Source of the DNA: Branchiostoma floridae
Lineage: Eukaryota > Chordata > Leptocardii > Amphioxiformes > Branchiostomatidae
Reading direction: 5' to 3'
Assembly: GCF_000003815.2 (NCBI RefSeq)
Contig: NC_049979.1
Span: 2,222,385 to 2,286,384 of the forward strand
DNA length: 64,000 bases
Positions 32,601 through 46,600 of this stretch are shown piece after piece (within the stretch, counting starts at the first letter, position 1; each line of letters opens with the position of its first letter). The position numbers and the translations under genes were made by a program. A model generated the notes under the pieces. The model did not search any database, was not told the DNA's origin, and was given only the letters and a program-made list of their open reading frames with translations.

Positions 32601-35600
32601 TGAAAATTTGGCAGCACTACAATTTCACCAGAGTTAAGTGAGGCAGTAGCTTAGGTGCCACCCGATTACAACCGGGCACGTCCTGAAAAAAATATTAGTA
32701 GTACTAGGAATCGGATAGCCCGGTAGTACCCTGGGTAGTATTAAATGAAATAGGCGTAAATTGCCTTTCCCTTTTATCGAAACGTCAGCAGGTGAGAAAA
32801 ACTGGTTGTGTAAAAGAAAACCTTTATGTCCTACCTTTCCCAGGGTCACAAAATTTGGGCCTGCTAGGATTACAGAACCCAGCACTAATTATAAGTCGAC
32901 TGCCGAACCAATTTACCTCATTGCCAAATAAACTACGGTTTTGAGACAGTCCCCTGGGTGGGTAGATCTGTTGCCGGATATGTAGATACGGCTTAGGAAA
33001 ACACCAAACATGGAAAACTGTCATCACTACTTTGTGGCGGTACAATTCAAACCACTGAGGTTAGATTGAAACTTTTATTGCCCACAAATTCTCGCCCAGA
33101 GGGTAATTGCAAATTACATTGACATGGATACAATATGGTACATGTTGATGATATTTTCATGCAGTAAATTCTGTCTGCTTTAGCAGTTATGTTTACTTAG
33201 AAAAATGTAATACATGTACGTGATTGTATGGCTCTAGCCTTTTGGGGTTTGACAGTACAGTTATGTGAAAACTGGTTGTACTACTATTTCCGATGCTAGT
33301 TGTTCTGATACTAGAGATATTGAGTTTAACGGGTTCTTTTTTCAAAAAGCAGTGGCAGAGAAATTTATACCCAATTGTTTATACGATATGCGTCGCCAAA
33401 AAGTTTCTTTTTTTCCACGTACGATCCCTGCGTGGAACGCCCTGCCTGGGAATGGGTAGCGATAACTCGGGCTTGAACTCTCCGGAGGGCTTATGTGAGA
33501 TTGGCGGGCTGACTGCCTTCCGTCCCCGAACAAAACTCCCTAGCTACCCGATCCTGTCTGATACCCAGGGTAGGCACGGTAGTAAGTGCTCCCACCGTTG
33601 AGTGCTTCCGTGCCAGGCAAGCGGCCTGCCCGCCCTAACACGGGTACCTCAACTCCCCCTACGTTGCCCCTTGCGGGGTTATTTGGGGGCAAACAAGACA
33701 AGACAAGACAAGCTTCTTTATCTTTAAGAAGAGCAGTAGGTAGTTTTCTTTTCACCCGAAGATGTACTTAAATTTGAGTTTTCTTGGGCGGCTTCTGCAA
33801 ACGATTTGCAATTTTCACAACGGCAAGTGTGATGCAACTGTTCCCGGTGCGTTGGAAATCTAATCCAAACATGCTGCAATGATATGTGCATGTATATGCG
33901 CGTTTGTTTTGGCGCTAATGAACCATTCATTCTTTCATTCATTCGTTCGTTCATTCATTCATCTATTTCACAGATGTAGCTGCAGTTTGCGGCGTCGACA
34001 TCGTGTTCCTTGTCGACGAATCCTCGAGCATCTCCAGCTTTTGGTTCGACCGTATGAAGCAATTCATCGAAGACTTTCTCCACTGCTTCACACCCCTTCA
34101 TGACATCGATGTGAGCCTCCGGTTCTTCTTCATCATTTTTTTTCTATTTTGGTTTTGGACAGACGAGGACAATGTGGCACTGCACTCATGTTTTTGTAAC
34201 ATATATTAACAATGCCACAGACACAGTACAGACAGAGGGTAAAGATAGTCTTTTTCCTCTCCGACCGAAGTCAGGTACCCATTTTTACACCTGACCTGTG
34301 CTGGGTGAAGTGAGGAAGGTCGTCTAAAGTGCCGAATTTGTAGATCGGTCAGAGCTCGACGAATTTCAACATCGCCCGAGCATCGGCTGTATTTTCTTAA
34401 AAACAATCTGCTTCGTCACAAATTGGACGGAGCTCGGTGTTTCACTCCGGAAAATTCAAATGATTGTCTTTTCTGCTTTTTTCGTGCGCAACTGACATCA
34501 CGCGGAGGTTTAAATCCCAACGGACGAGCTGTTAAATGTCGCCCGAAGCCCGCGTGATCGCCAAAATGCCGGTCATACTCTGGCCGTAAATGTCCATTTG
34601 GAGGTCGCCGACAAATCGGCCGAGCAAAATTCTTGATTCCTTCCAGTTCACATCGTTACACCGTTTAACTACCAGTTTCAAAGTCTTTCTATAGCAACAG
34701 TTGCTTTCCTCGGACCATGGAACTTGATGGCAATAATTATTGTTTCCGCCCCTATATAATCTTCAAGCCTTCAAAACGAATGTTCACTCTGCAATCTTCC
34801 AACTCAACACGTTTTCTGCTATTCATTCTATTTAGAACTGGTCAAATGGACAAGTTTGTTTTGAACAAACCTATTAAGATAGCAGAAAACATAATCTTTA
34901 TGACGAGAAAAGTGCAATTCCATATATGACATGGCTGCTGAACAAAAAGAATGGAAATTAATGTTAACAATGCGACTGTATATTATCTATTGTATATATG
35001 TAACGTTTCTTTATGATTCTATTGTATTTGTAGCGCAGTGGTGCTGTACAGCAAGGCCGTACTTCAACCTCTGGTTGCCAGTGTCTTGTTTTCATTTTTC
35101 ATTGATTGAAGATCATTGATAGATTGATTGATTGATTGATGGCTAACATGCTCTTCTTTTTGATTGCCACGTAGATTGCAGTTATTCCGTACCACTGCGT
35201 ACCGAGGACGTACGTTCCTTTGCACCTACCTATTGATGCTATCTTCAACACTGACCTCGGCAGGATGATGCAGAAGGGAGGCCTGAGCCGAACTGGCCGG
35301 GCTATTCGCTTCATGAAGGATACGGTACTTCATAACATAACATAACATAACATAACATAACATAACATAACAACCAAGACAATGTGATCCATGGTGCAGA
35401 GTTCCCCTATCTACGACTAGTTTCAAAGGACAAATTACATACTATGGACTACTAGCATTCCTGTGGAAAAATGCCTGTGCAATTCCTAGAATTTTTGCAG
35501 ACTGAACAAAATATATACCATTTGACGACTCCCCTGAGGCGTCGTCAAAAACTCAGCTTTTCGGCCCTAATCAGAAAGTAGAAACCGTCCCCTGTTACAC

Positions 35601-37502
35601 CTACCTCAAAACTGCCAGGATTTCTACCATTTGACTAGGAAAAAAATCTTGAAATTTTAGACCCTGAACTATATTTGCATGGCAGATTGGCTGGCGGATC
35701 CCCAATACCAGCCCCGTTCGAAGACTACAACGGAGGATAGGAGTTTAAAAGCTCGATGATTACTTCACGTTTCAAATTTGTAGTCAAACGTTTGTTAATG
35801 ACATTGAACATGGAAACAGCTGTGTTATTATCTACATACATGGCGATCAAAAACGAATGTGACAATAGATGATTTCCAAAATTGGAATTTGTGTTGGCTC
35901 AAGTGATTGATTGATTGCTTGCTTGTTTTTTTGTTTGTTTGGTGTGTGTCTAGACGTATTTCCGTGGTGACGGTGTCGCTCGTGCGGCGGTTGTCATGAC
36001 AGACGGACTAACCGACGGACCAGTGCAGGTGAGAAACACTTCTCAATCAGCTGATCTGTTCCGACACAACAGCAGAAAGCTTCGGCAGTCTCTACTAACT
36101 ACAGCCTTCTTCCGGTTTGAATGACCGACAGCTTAAATAATCGGACCTTATCAAAAGTAGAAACAATTAAATCTACTAATTCCAACAACGTTCAAAAATG
36201 GAGTGGTGAGTCAGAAACAATGTGCTGGGAAAGTCTTAATCAAAATCACATACCATGAAAGAGGAACTCATCCAATGTCACAAAGTTTTTCGTACATTAC
36301 ATGAGGTTCCTAGATATGTTGTTAAGTTGTAAAAGTTGCCACATGTTGTATCCTATACATTTGGTAAGCCAGAGTTCTCATGGAGCTTCTCGGGCAGCCC
36401 TTCTTAATTATTGACTAGACCATATATGAAGGTAAACATTGTCATTATGTTTTTGATTTCAAATGTTACATTTCCACCAAAAAGCAGTTACTCAAGCAAC
36501 TGGATATGGTTTTGGAAACGGTCAGACGTTTTCAACTGCTATCCCGCAGTTTTCGTCAGTGACACTGAAATGATCTGGAAGAAACAGGTCTTTCATACCC
36601 TTACTATGAATGAAGACAATTTCAGATGTCCAATAAGAAACGTTGTATGTAAGACAATTTTAGGTTGAAGACAATTTGGATTCCAATAGTATACAAAAGG
36701 AAAGGCTGAAGACCATTTTGGATGTCAATGGGAAACAAAGCTAAGACACGGTTAATGCAAATGAGTCAATTCAGTTTTAACATTTCCAGTTTTACATCAT
36801 CTCCTTAGGTACAGGACGACTACGCCGAGCAGGCTGCCGAGGCACGGGACGCCGGAATTCAGCTGTACGCTGTGAGTGTTGGGGACTTTGTGGACGACGC
36901 TGCGCTTCAGGCCATCGCCGGGAGCACCGACCGCGTGTTCGACAGCGACATCCCCTGCAAAGTCGCCTTCCGGATACTGGCGGACCTCTGCAAGTTAGCA
37001 GGTAAATCTTAGGGAGCAAAGAAATCAACTAAGTATCTCGGTGGGATTGCGCCTCCGGGCGGAATTTATGACATCAGTGTACTATGTCTGATAGCTGTTG
37101 CCATACATTGAGCCCACACCAGTTCCCCTCATCCATAATTTAGTTTTAAGCATATTTAATTATCAAGATGAGCCACGCTTGGTCACGTGAGACCAGGGCT
37201 GTCACATGACATATATCGCGAGACCAAGATGCAACTGCCCTTAGCTTCCGGTGGTTTTCTTGACAGAAACGCTTAAGTGTGCAATAAAGTTCTTCCTCTT
37301 CTGTTATTTCAGGTGTGCCAGGATGTTTCTCGTACTTTCATGGTGCCATCCTCCCACTGGGGTCATCTATAATGGTAAGAATTAGGACTGACACCTGTCT
37401 GTCAAAATTGTCATGATCGTTTTTTTTAGGGGGGGGGTCAAAAGCAATTCTTTGGTGGTATCTATCTATCTATATCTATCTCTATCTCTCTCTCTCTGTC
37501 TC

Positions 37503-37601
<99 letters not shown>

Positions 37602-40600
37602 GGGGGTGTAATAGTCCTAATGTACTTAGAGCTTATTGTACATAGACGTTTTTTAATTGTTATTCTGTCTATGTCAAATTCAATTTGTATTGTTCCTAAA
37701 TAACTTCAACGGGTTGGCAATTATTCATATAGTAAGGTTCTTTCGGCACAACCGGGGCACAACCATTCCAACATTTTAATGTCCATCAAGAAGAAGCAGC
37801 AAGAAGTAGTTTCCAGTCATTCTACCCATGATGGTGTCTGATAGACATCGATCGAAACGTTGGAAGTAACTACTCCCTGGCTGTGCCTAAAGAACCTTAC
37901 TATATCAATTTGTATTGTATTTGCCAGCAGGGCTAGCCCTTTGTAATAGCCCCATGCTAGTTGGGCAGCCCTGGCTGTGAGTCCTGGACAGCTAGCCAAA
38001 CCAACAAATGAACAGGGGTGCAAGAAACGTGCATTGCATTCATGCCTACCCCCGCCTTACAGGTGCGGGACGATTCACTTGGGTTAGGATGCGGGACCAG
38101 TTGCTCTTGTACAGACGATGGATATTTCAGTTGCCAGGGCAAGGGCTGTGGACAGGTCTACTACCAGCCGCGCTGCCAAAACTTCGTGACCATCCCGAGC
38201 CGATACCTGTGCTGCCCTGTCTGCGCTGACCCCATACATGGCGGAGGCAAGTAGTCTCCAGCAGACCCTACGGTGTCTTAGAGATACTGGTAGTATCAAA
38301 GCTGGCCAAGGAGTATAGCCGGCACTAGCACGGTGCCCGTTTGACTGATTGTTATTATGTTGTTTCTATGTATGCCCAGGATTGCCTGAAAGTCAGGTCA
38401 AGTCTGACCTGAGTTGTAAGTTCCTGGTAAAATAAATAAACTGAAAGTGACTCCCGTTGGCCGGCTTTACTCCTTGGTCAGCTTTGATACTATCTCTAAG
38501 GCACCGTAGGGTCTGCTTGGAGACCAGGAGGCAAGACGACCAAGGCCACACTGACTTCATTTTATGGATGACATCCGTGCGCGAATTGGCTTTCTCCTGT
38601 TCTCAACAAGAAAAAAAAAACTGTAGCCAAATATCACCCCATATCACCCCATATCAGTCAGAATTTCAGGCGTACCAAAGGACCTGCCCTCGAAGGCATA
38701 TGGTCAGGGCTTGCGAATAGTTTACTCTTTAAACAGGAATGGCAATACAAACATGACTGAAATGACGACGATTGTCTCTTAGAGCCTTAATGGAGATGAA
38801 CATAAACAAACCAAGCCTGAGAAAGAATGAGTTAATTGAGTTTTTTGGGACTAATTGTTTACTCCTGTGGTTTAGCAGCACTTTTCATTTTTGCTGGATT
38901 TTTCATTTTTCGCCCGCGCGCATTAGTTTTGGGGTGTCAAGAGGATGTCATCCGTATGCTTATGTCGTTGTAGCCCAACTATATAAAAATACTGCGCGAA
39001 AAGCGAGATTTACCAATAGTAATAAATGCCATACCGGTGCAATGGCCTAGTGGGTAGAGTGTTCGCCTTGCATTCGGTTGGTCGTGAGTTCGATCCCCGG
39101 CCGAGTCATACCAAAGACTCTAAAAATGGTACATGCTGCTTTCTCTGCTTAGCACTCAGCACTAATGAGGAAGAGTATGGAAGTTAAACACACATCACTA
39201 CCAGCGGACCAGCCCCCTGCTGTAGTGGCTTGCACATGTGTGGCCCAAGGGCTTCGAAGTGGGGATGGGCGCCACCCTACGCGTCTGTAGATGCATGGGC
39301 AAACTTTAACTTTTTTTAACTTTAATAAATGCCTGGCAACGTTCTTGTTCTTGTTCGGTTACTGGATAACACCCCTAGTTTGGTCGTAGTGCTGCTGGTT
39401 ATTGGCCGTTCCTCAGGTGTTGCAACACCTCCTCTTTAAACTTAACGGGATTAGCTTGAAGGGTGGTTGAATATGGTATAGTATTCCAATCGATAGTGGT
39501 TCTTGGGAAATATGAATATTTGAGACAGTCTTTATTAGTCTTAATGGGTTTGTATGAGTTTGGGTGATTATGTCTAGATTGCCTTGGGTTCGGCTGCAAG
39601 TAGTAATCGACCGGCAGGGCTAGGAGATTTTGTTTAGATTTCTGGAGAATGGTAACATGCATTGGCATAATACCGGTCATAAGCCTTATACCGGTCGATT
39701 AAAATAGTGGACTTAAAGAGATCTACACATGCAACAATAGTTATTTCTGAGGTATGCACACTTCAGACATCTAGGTGTCCAATACATAATTTACAAAGGA
39801 TCGATAACAATGCATTCGAAGACAACAAGGCCAAAAGTTTTCAGGTCATTTTCGGGGCAGGTGAGCTCGTCGTGGGACAAACACACTGTCACGTTCATCG
39901 CCAGATTTGTAGATAATAATCACATGTGCTCACGGCACAAGACGAGCATGATTCAACAGCAATCTTGAATTTCTTTTGGTGACCAACAACTCGTGTAAAA
40001 GTGTGAGGAACCGTTGCATTATCGCCCGGATCTACGGCTGAATGGGTCAAATTGAACGTACGCCGCCATTTTCCCGCCATTTTTAATGCTACGGCCAGCA
40101 GTAAAGTTTTACGTCATAGCGGTTGTGACGGACCAAAATTAAATGAAAATTCTTGTCAGTATACGCCCATTTTCTCATGACTTTTTGTATGCTCATGCAG
40201 ATTTTTGTTTTGTGCAACTACTAACAGGAAAGAAAGGAACAACAGAGGATGTATAAAGGTACATAGCGGCAGTTAATTGTGCCGTGTTTCGTTCGACCGG
40301 TATAGTGCACCCTCTTCCAACCACGCGCCCGTTCTCCGTGCAATTCCGCGGTGTGTTCCAATTACGATATTATGTTTTTAGCAGGACCAGAGAGACAAAA
40401 TAATTTACACAGAAGAAGTGGCAAAGGTAAGCTGTAACAGCAACATGTAACTGGAGAAAATGATGCGTTGATCATTTGCCAAATTAGCATTGCTTGAGAA
40501 ATTGCAGTAAACCGACCGGTATTATGCCAATGGATGTTAAGTCTGTTGGCTGTTCTTCTATTTCTTAGCTTCAATGACCGCCTGTAATCTTCCTCAGGGT

Positions 40601-43600
40601 AATAATGACTGTTTCGCTCTGCACTGCTGCGTCGTGTCACTGATTGGTTGTAAATAAGTACTAATTTTTTTTATTCCGTAGTACATCAATCTGATGTTGA
40701 AAGAAGCGTTCACGAAATTACGTGGATGAGTCTACGTCTGTAGTTCATAGAAAAATGGTTCAAAAAGAAGTAGATGCCTTGGCAAAGGAAACAGACGAAT
40801 TTCATAAGATTCATGTGAAAATTGACTTCCTTGATCATTCGGTCACTCAAGGGGATTCACTGTTTTTCTTATATTTTTACCTAAGAAACGTTTACAGAAG
40901 CTAGTGGTCTTTGAACAAGTAGAACTTCATTACCCGATGATTTCGTGTCACGATGGATAACGCTTTTAAAGGACCATGCGAACTGACAAAATGTTTGACA
41001 CATGGGAAGTTCTTGCAATAGGGTCTTGAAAATGGTGTTGAGATTCAGGTTTATCTTACCTGTATTGTTGGGTTTAACCAGTGGAAATGTTTGTATCATC
41101 TGAATATTGTATGAACTATGACACCGTTGAGATTTGACAGGAACATGAAACCATATTTGGTGATTATCTTGTTGACGTCATTTCAGTTCCGGACGGCTGT
41201 GTGCACGAAGACGGCAGCCTCATTCCTGTCGGAGATACTTACGAGGTAAGGGCTGGGGCTGACACCTGTCCGTCAAAACTGTCATAAGAGGTGACAGATT
41301 AACGAATTACACGCCTAAATGTAGTTTCTCCTGGATGCTCGTATTTTGTTACATTTTACGTTGATTGATGGTTCTTTATGAATGAATGAATGAATTGGTT
41401 ATTCGATCAACATGATCAGACAAAAAGTATATAACGTTAGCGGCCAAAGGCTGAATTGCATACTTTTACAGTTAAAAATCTTTGGCTTAGGCAATTGCAC
41501 ATTACTGCTTTACATTTAAATGGACTAATGTCGAGATTTGTATTCTTAAAATCAACAATAAATGCTATGTTAAAACAGATAGGTTTAAATCGATAAGTTG
41601 GTATGTCTTTCACCTAAAGCTGTACATTGTAGTAAATTTCAACCTCTAAAACGACGAAGCCCTCAGGTTCAAGGAATTCTTTTCAGCTTAGTTACACCAA
41701 ACTCATCTGATCAATTGAAATACGTCTTTATGATGACCATCTTCATCTATTTCTGAATTCTTTCATGTGAGGGGCCGTCACCTTTGACCTCGCTTATGCA
41801 CCGTTCAAACTGTGAACAGGCTTAAAAAAACGACTATGTAAATTAGACACAGATACAGAAAACAACTATCTTCCGTCTACAGCTGGACGACTGTACGAGC
41901 TGCACCTGTCTCGCCCCGGGAGAGGAGCCGCAGTGCGCGAGCATGGCCTGCATAGCTCTGCACTGCGCCAACCCCGTGAAGATCGTGGGGCAGTGCTGCC
42001 CGGTGTGTGTCGGCTGTCTGTACGGAGACGTCCTCATCCCTGTGGATGGCACCTACGAGGTGAGACCTGAGACGGACACTACTGTTAATCAAACAAGAAA
42101 GCTTCTGAAAAAAGCTGGCCGGTGCGTATTTTGGAAAAAGCCTGGATGTTAAACAAAATCACATGAAAAAAAAGAGTTTTTAGACATCGAATTACTGAAT
42201 TGGTCTGTCTTTTATTAAAAAACATCACCTGACATTTGTCTAACAAAGAAAAAAATTGTAACAAGTGAGATTTGAACCCACGATCCACGGCTGCAGAAGC
42301 AAATTGCTTTGTGCATCCAGCACTTAAGACCGGTCGGCCACGCTGACTCAATTACGCAATCAGGCGTATAGAAGGGTTATTAGAAGGGTTTGGTTAAATT
42401 GACCGATCCATGCATCCATTCATGCGTCCAAACGAACGGTTGAACTAACCGCTTCTGTCGATTCAAAGCTTCTGTCGATTCAAAAACCTAAGCTTGTACG
42501 CCAGTTTAGTAGAAGGACCGCTTATACCCCTGTCACATTACGCGAAAATCGATCGGACGACGATTCTGCGAGCTCTGAATGACATTTTCGTGAGTAAGAC
42601 GTCCGATGTTCTCACGATCATCTCGCGATTTTTCGGGATCACCGGCGATTTTCAGGGGTCGCACGATGGTCGCGGTGCAGCGAAACATAAGCGACAAGTG
42701 CAAATGACTGTGCTGTTATTAATAATATTTTGTTGTTCTGTAGGCAACCTCGTAGTACTGTTAGCGTAGTTTTGTCGCCATACATTGTACCATGGATGAT
42801 TGTCGAGCAATTTAATTCATCATATAGTAAGGCGCCGTGGACCAATCAGAAGGCCCCATTCCACGCTGGTTATACCCGCCTCACATTAGGCGCGATTCGA
42901 TCGGAAGACTAGTTTACGAGCTCTAAATGACATTTTCGTGAGTAAGACGTCCGGTGTTCTTACGATCATCTTGCGATTTTTAGGGATCGCCGGCAATTTT
43001 CAGGAGTCTTACGACGGTCGCGGTGCAGCGAAACATGTTCTTAACATAAGCGACAAGTCGCAGGAGATCTCCGAGATCGCAGAGCTCGTTACCGAGTCGC
43101 AGATCGTGCGTGCAAATCGTGCGTACCTCGCAAGGGTATCGGTCAATAGTATTGCGTCAATCCAACGATTGAAGGCCGATAGGCGAGCACAGACATAGTT
43201 ATTAATCATCGAACGCAAATCGGATGGCGAACGCCCGTTAGTCGGGCGACGTTCGGGCGACGTTCACCCGACTTCCGATTGTTTACAAATATTGAATTTC
43301 TGAGAATGTGAGGGTAATTCTAAAATTGTGGCTCCTGTGGCAGTATGTAGGCTGGCTTTGTGACACACTTTCCTTTCTTGTGTCATTTCTATTATGCCCG
43401 CGTATTCCATTCATTGGTTAAAAAGATTCCGACAACAAAATAAGAAACATTTATTGATCTCTTGCCTTTTTTGAGGAACGTTTTGTATTCCCTTGTCCGC
43501 GTGCAAGAGGTCATGGGAGGTTCATTATCATAGATTTATTCACCGTCGATCGCACGAGGCTCGCTTATATGTGAGGGGAACAGGTTTTGGGCGAAAAATA

Positions 43601-46600
43601 CGTAAGACCATCTTAAGACCTTAAAATCAGCCGACCTTCCTGCGATCGCGAAGTACGTCCGAAGATCGTATATATTGTGAGGCGGGTATAATGACGCCGT
43701 AACACATATTAGTAGATTCGGCCAGCCCGGTGTGTATCGCTCCTTCTTCATTGGTCAGAATGAATCGACACCGGTGTCGATGCTTCGCTCACTCGGTGGT
43801 TTTATTCGGTTAGTCTCTACCAGACTCCTATAGGTCGCTGGGAAAACCATAGAAATGGAACAAATAGAGAAGTAAGCCGGCCAGAGGAGTATGAGCCGGC
43901 TAGGGAACAGCTTGCGACCTACGATCCACCAATTATTTGTACAAAGGAAGTAACTCAGCGCTGGAGATAATTTAAATCATAAATCGACCAGAGCCCAGTG
44001 GGGCGCGGCGGGCGTGTGTATCAGGCGGGACGCGCCTGGGTGTGGAACAAAGGTCAAATCGGGATCGACAACAAAACAAAAATTGATTTTTTTGCCAAAC
44101 AATGCTTTGGGCAGTGTTTTTTCCATATATATAAATATGATCTTTTGTTTTTTTTGTAACAGAGTTCTTGGGAGAGGTTAAAGTTTAAGTTAATTTTGTG
44201 ATCAAATGTAACATAGTAACAGGTTACGCCATGGGTACGTTCCTGTGCGGTCAACTGCACCAAACAGCGTGAAAATAGACTACATTTTTTCCTGTTGAGA
44301 GTGTGGCCAAACTTTACCTTTTAGTGCAGTTTGGAGGCAAAAAGAACTAATTTTGGAAGGCAATGGCCGACCCGTGGGTCACGGCAATTGCAAACGGTAA
44401 GCATTTATTTTCTTGCGGGTCCCCGTGGGAAGTCCGACGAAAACATCATTTTGTCGCAAGCTGTTGTAGCCAAAAACGTCCTTGCCAATGCGACGCACAT
44501 GCTCTATTGACATCGCAGTACACAAACGACTTCAGAGAACAACAAATGCCACAGAAAAATACCACAACAGTCGGCAGAGGACCCTTATAACTTTGACTTC
44601 CGTGACCACTGACACTTCTTGTCACAATGTGAAGACCCGTCACGGGCGAGTCGGAAAGCAATAAATGGGTAATCTAACTAATTCGCACCTATTAGATAGC
44701 GATTAGTGGACTTCAAAGAAGTCAGCGACTCCTCACAGACTCCGTAGGTCGCAAGCTGTTCCCTAGCCGGCTCATACTCCTCTGGCCGGCTTACTTCTCT
44801 ATTTGTTCCATTTCTATGGTTTTCCCAGCGACCTATAGGAGTCTGGTAGAGACTAATAGCAAAGGACTAGGCGTTATGGCACCATATACACCTCGGGGCG
44901 GGTCATTAACATAGCAGAAGATGAAGTGCACTTCGACTGTTGCTTGTGATATGTATATCAATGATAGAAATACTCTATTTAGTTACATAGAAAGTAGTCA
45001 TTTTAGACACATGACAAGTTTATATTCCTCATGCGTTTTGACAAACCGACCATAGCTAAACCCATACACCATTACCAAGAAGCGAGAAGAAGCCGAACTT
45101 CTGTGACTAGAATTGTGATACTTTTGTATATTTTATATATATATAACGTTACATGTTTTGACTTGTTGTGACCTGTACTAAGCTCGGTTTGGCAAAACAG
45201 TACAATAAAGGCCTTCATTTATTCATTCATTAACGATTAGGAATGATTTGCACTGTAAATAATTGTAATACTATGTATCTGGATGTGTTACGTTATGTCA
45301 TGTGTGTACTTTTATATATGTCCAGGAAGAATAGCATTAAACAATATTTTTGTATCACTGCTAATGGACAAATAAAGCCTCTCAAAGCTTAATTCATTTA
45401 TGAGCACCCCCCCTCCCTCCTACAGCCGGATCCCTGCACGTCGTGTACCTGTGACACCCTCGGGGGAGAGCCGCAGTGTGCGGTGAGGGACTGCCCGCCG
45501 ATGCTCTGCAACAACGCCGTGTACGTCCCCGGCTACTGCTGCCCTGTGTGCCCGGACCTCGGCTGTCCGCACGAGGATGGCCTCATCCTGACGGGCACAG
45601 CATACCAGGTAAGATCTAGAACTGGCATCTGTCCGTCAAACTTGAATGAGACCTCTTCAACCGGTATAAGTGACGTCATGATTCAAAGTCTTGGAGCGTT
45701 CGCTTTACACGCGGAGTCACGCCACGCGAGAAGAAGCTATAGGCTTACATCATGGTCGTAGATCGTAAACGTTTCGAGGTCGTTTATTATTGATTGATTG
45801 ATTGATCGATCAGTAGATTGTTGATTGATTGATTGATTGGCTGACTGACTGGCTGATTGATTGATTGATTGATTAATCGATTTTTATCGATTTTTTGATC
45901 GAGTGAATGAATGAATGAATGAATGATTGATTGATCTATTGATCAATAGATTGATTAATTGATTTGTTCGGTCTCATGCTACAGCCGGACCCCTGCACAA
46001 ACTGTACCTGCCCAATTGGCGGAATGGCACCGATGTGCGAGGAAACGATCTGCCCATTTAACATGTTCACGGTGTGCCCCCACGCCCCAGGGTTTCCGCC
46101 GGCCCTGCCGGTGCCGGTCGCAGGGCAGTGCTGTGGTGACTGTGACGGTTAGCATCTTTTTATCCAACAACATCACAACAACGTAGTACGGTGCCAATAT
46201 TTCTTGCAAGAAAGCACCAAATTTCAAAGACATTTCGTCGTGCGTAGTTGTAGACTTTACGTAGTGAGTTTAGTGGTTGTAGAACGGCAGTCTGGATCGT
46301 TGAAGTCTGGATTACTAAAGAGCATTAATAAACATTAACATGAGCCGTTATGATATAAATCATTTGTGCTTTCTTTGTGCTTATCAAAATAGAACAAGAA
46401 GTATTGTAGACTGCAATACTTCTTGTTCTATTTTGATAACCACCAAGAATTTGTAGATACAAAGGACCATAAGCTCGGCACCATCTTGGTGAACAACATC
46501 TTTTAATGTTAGGTGGAAATCCTCTGTATTGTTGTTATGTCAACTGTGAAATTGTGCCAAATACACAAAATTACATTATGACAACCAAACGCTATTAGTT

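Larger units (their letters stand above)
27118..36028 (+). repeat. Segmental duplication, right copy (cassette B)
   Basis: Partner of 8976-14436. Order and orientation of upstream blocks, promoter block and four coding exons are kept; introns are expanded by microsatellites, MITEs and LINE tails, so the right copy is about 3.4 kb longer. Confidence 0.8.
38247..40384 (+). other. GC-AG intron after gene B exon 7
   Basis: The exon-7 frame hits a stop at 38252. AG|GCAAGT at 38245-38252 is the ideal GC-donor consensus and leaves phase 1, which fits both exon 8 (40385) and exon 9 (41187). No GT donor gives this phase. The intron holds a MITE starting within the donor, a dispersed repeat, a SINE and a LINE tail. 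Confidence 0.55.

Noticed and set aside
34111-34209. Extension of VWA exon 2 past 34110 (VSLRFF reading)
   Set aside because: The next exon IAVIPYH fits the VWA strand directly after DID, and the donor GTGAGC is shared with cassette A, so the exon ends at 34110.
36792-37028. Arg-rich minus-strand ORF
   Set aside because: It is a shadow of VWA exon 5 on the plus strand.
40362-40640. 92-codon minus-strand ORF near the candidate linker exon
   Set aside because: No match to a retrotransposon or gene pattern could be made with confidence; it overlaps a plausible plus-strand exon.
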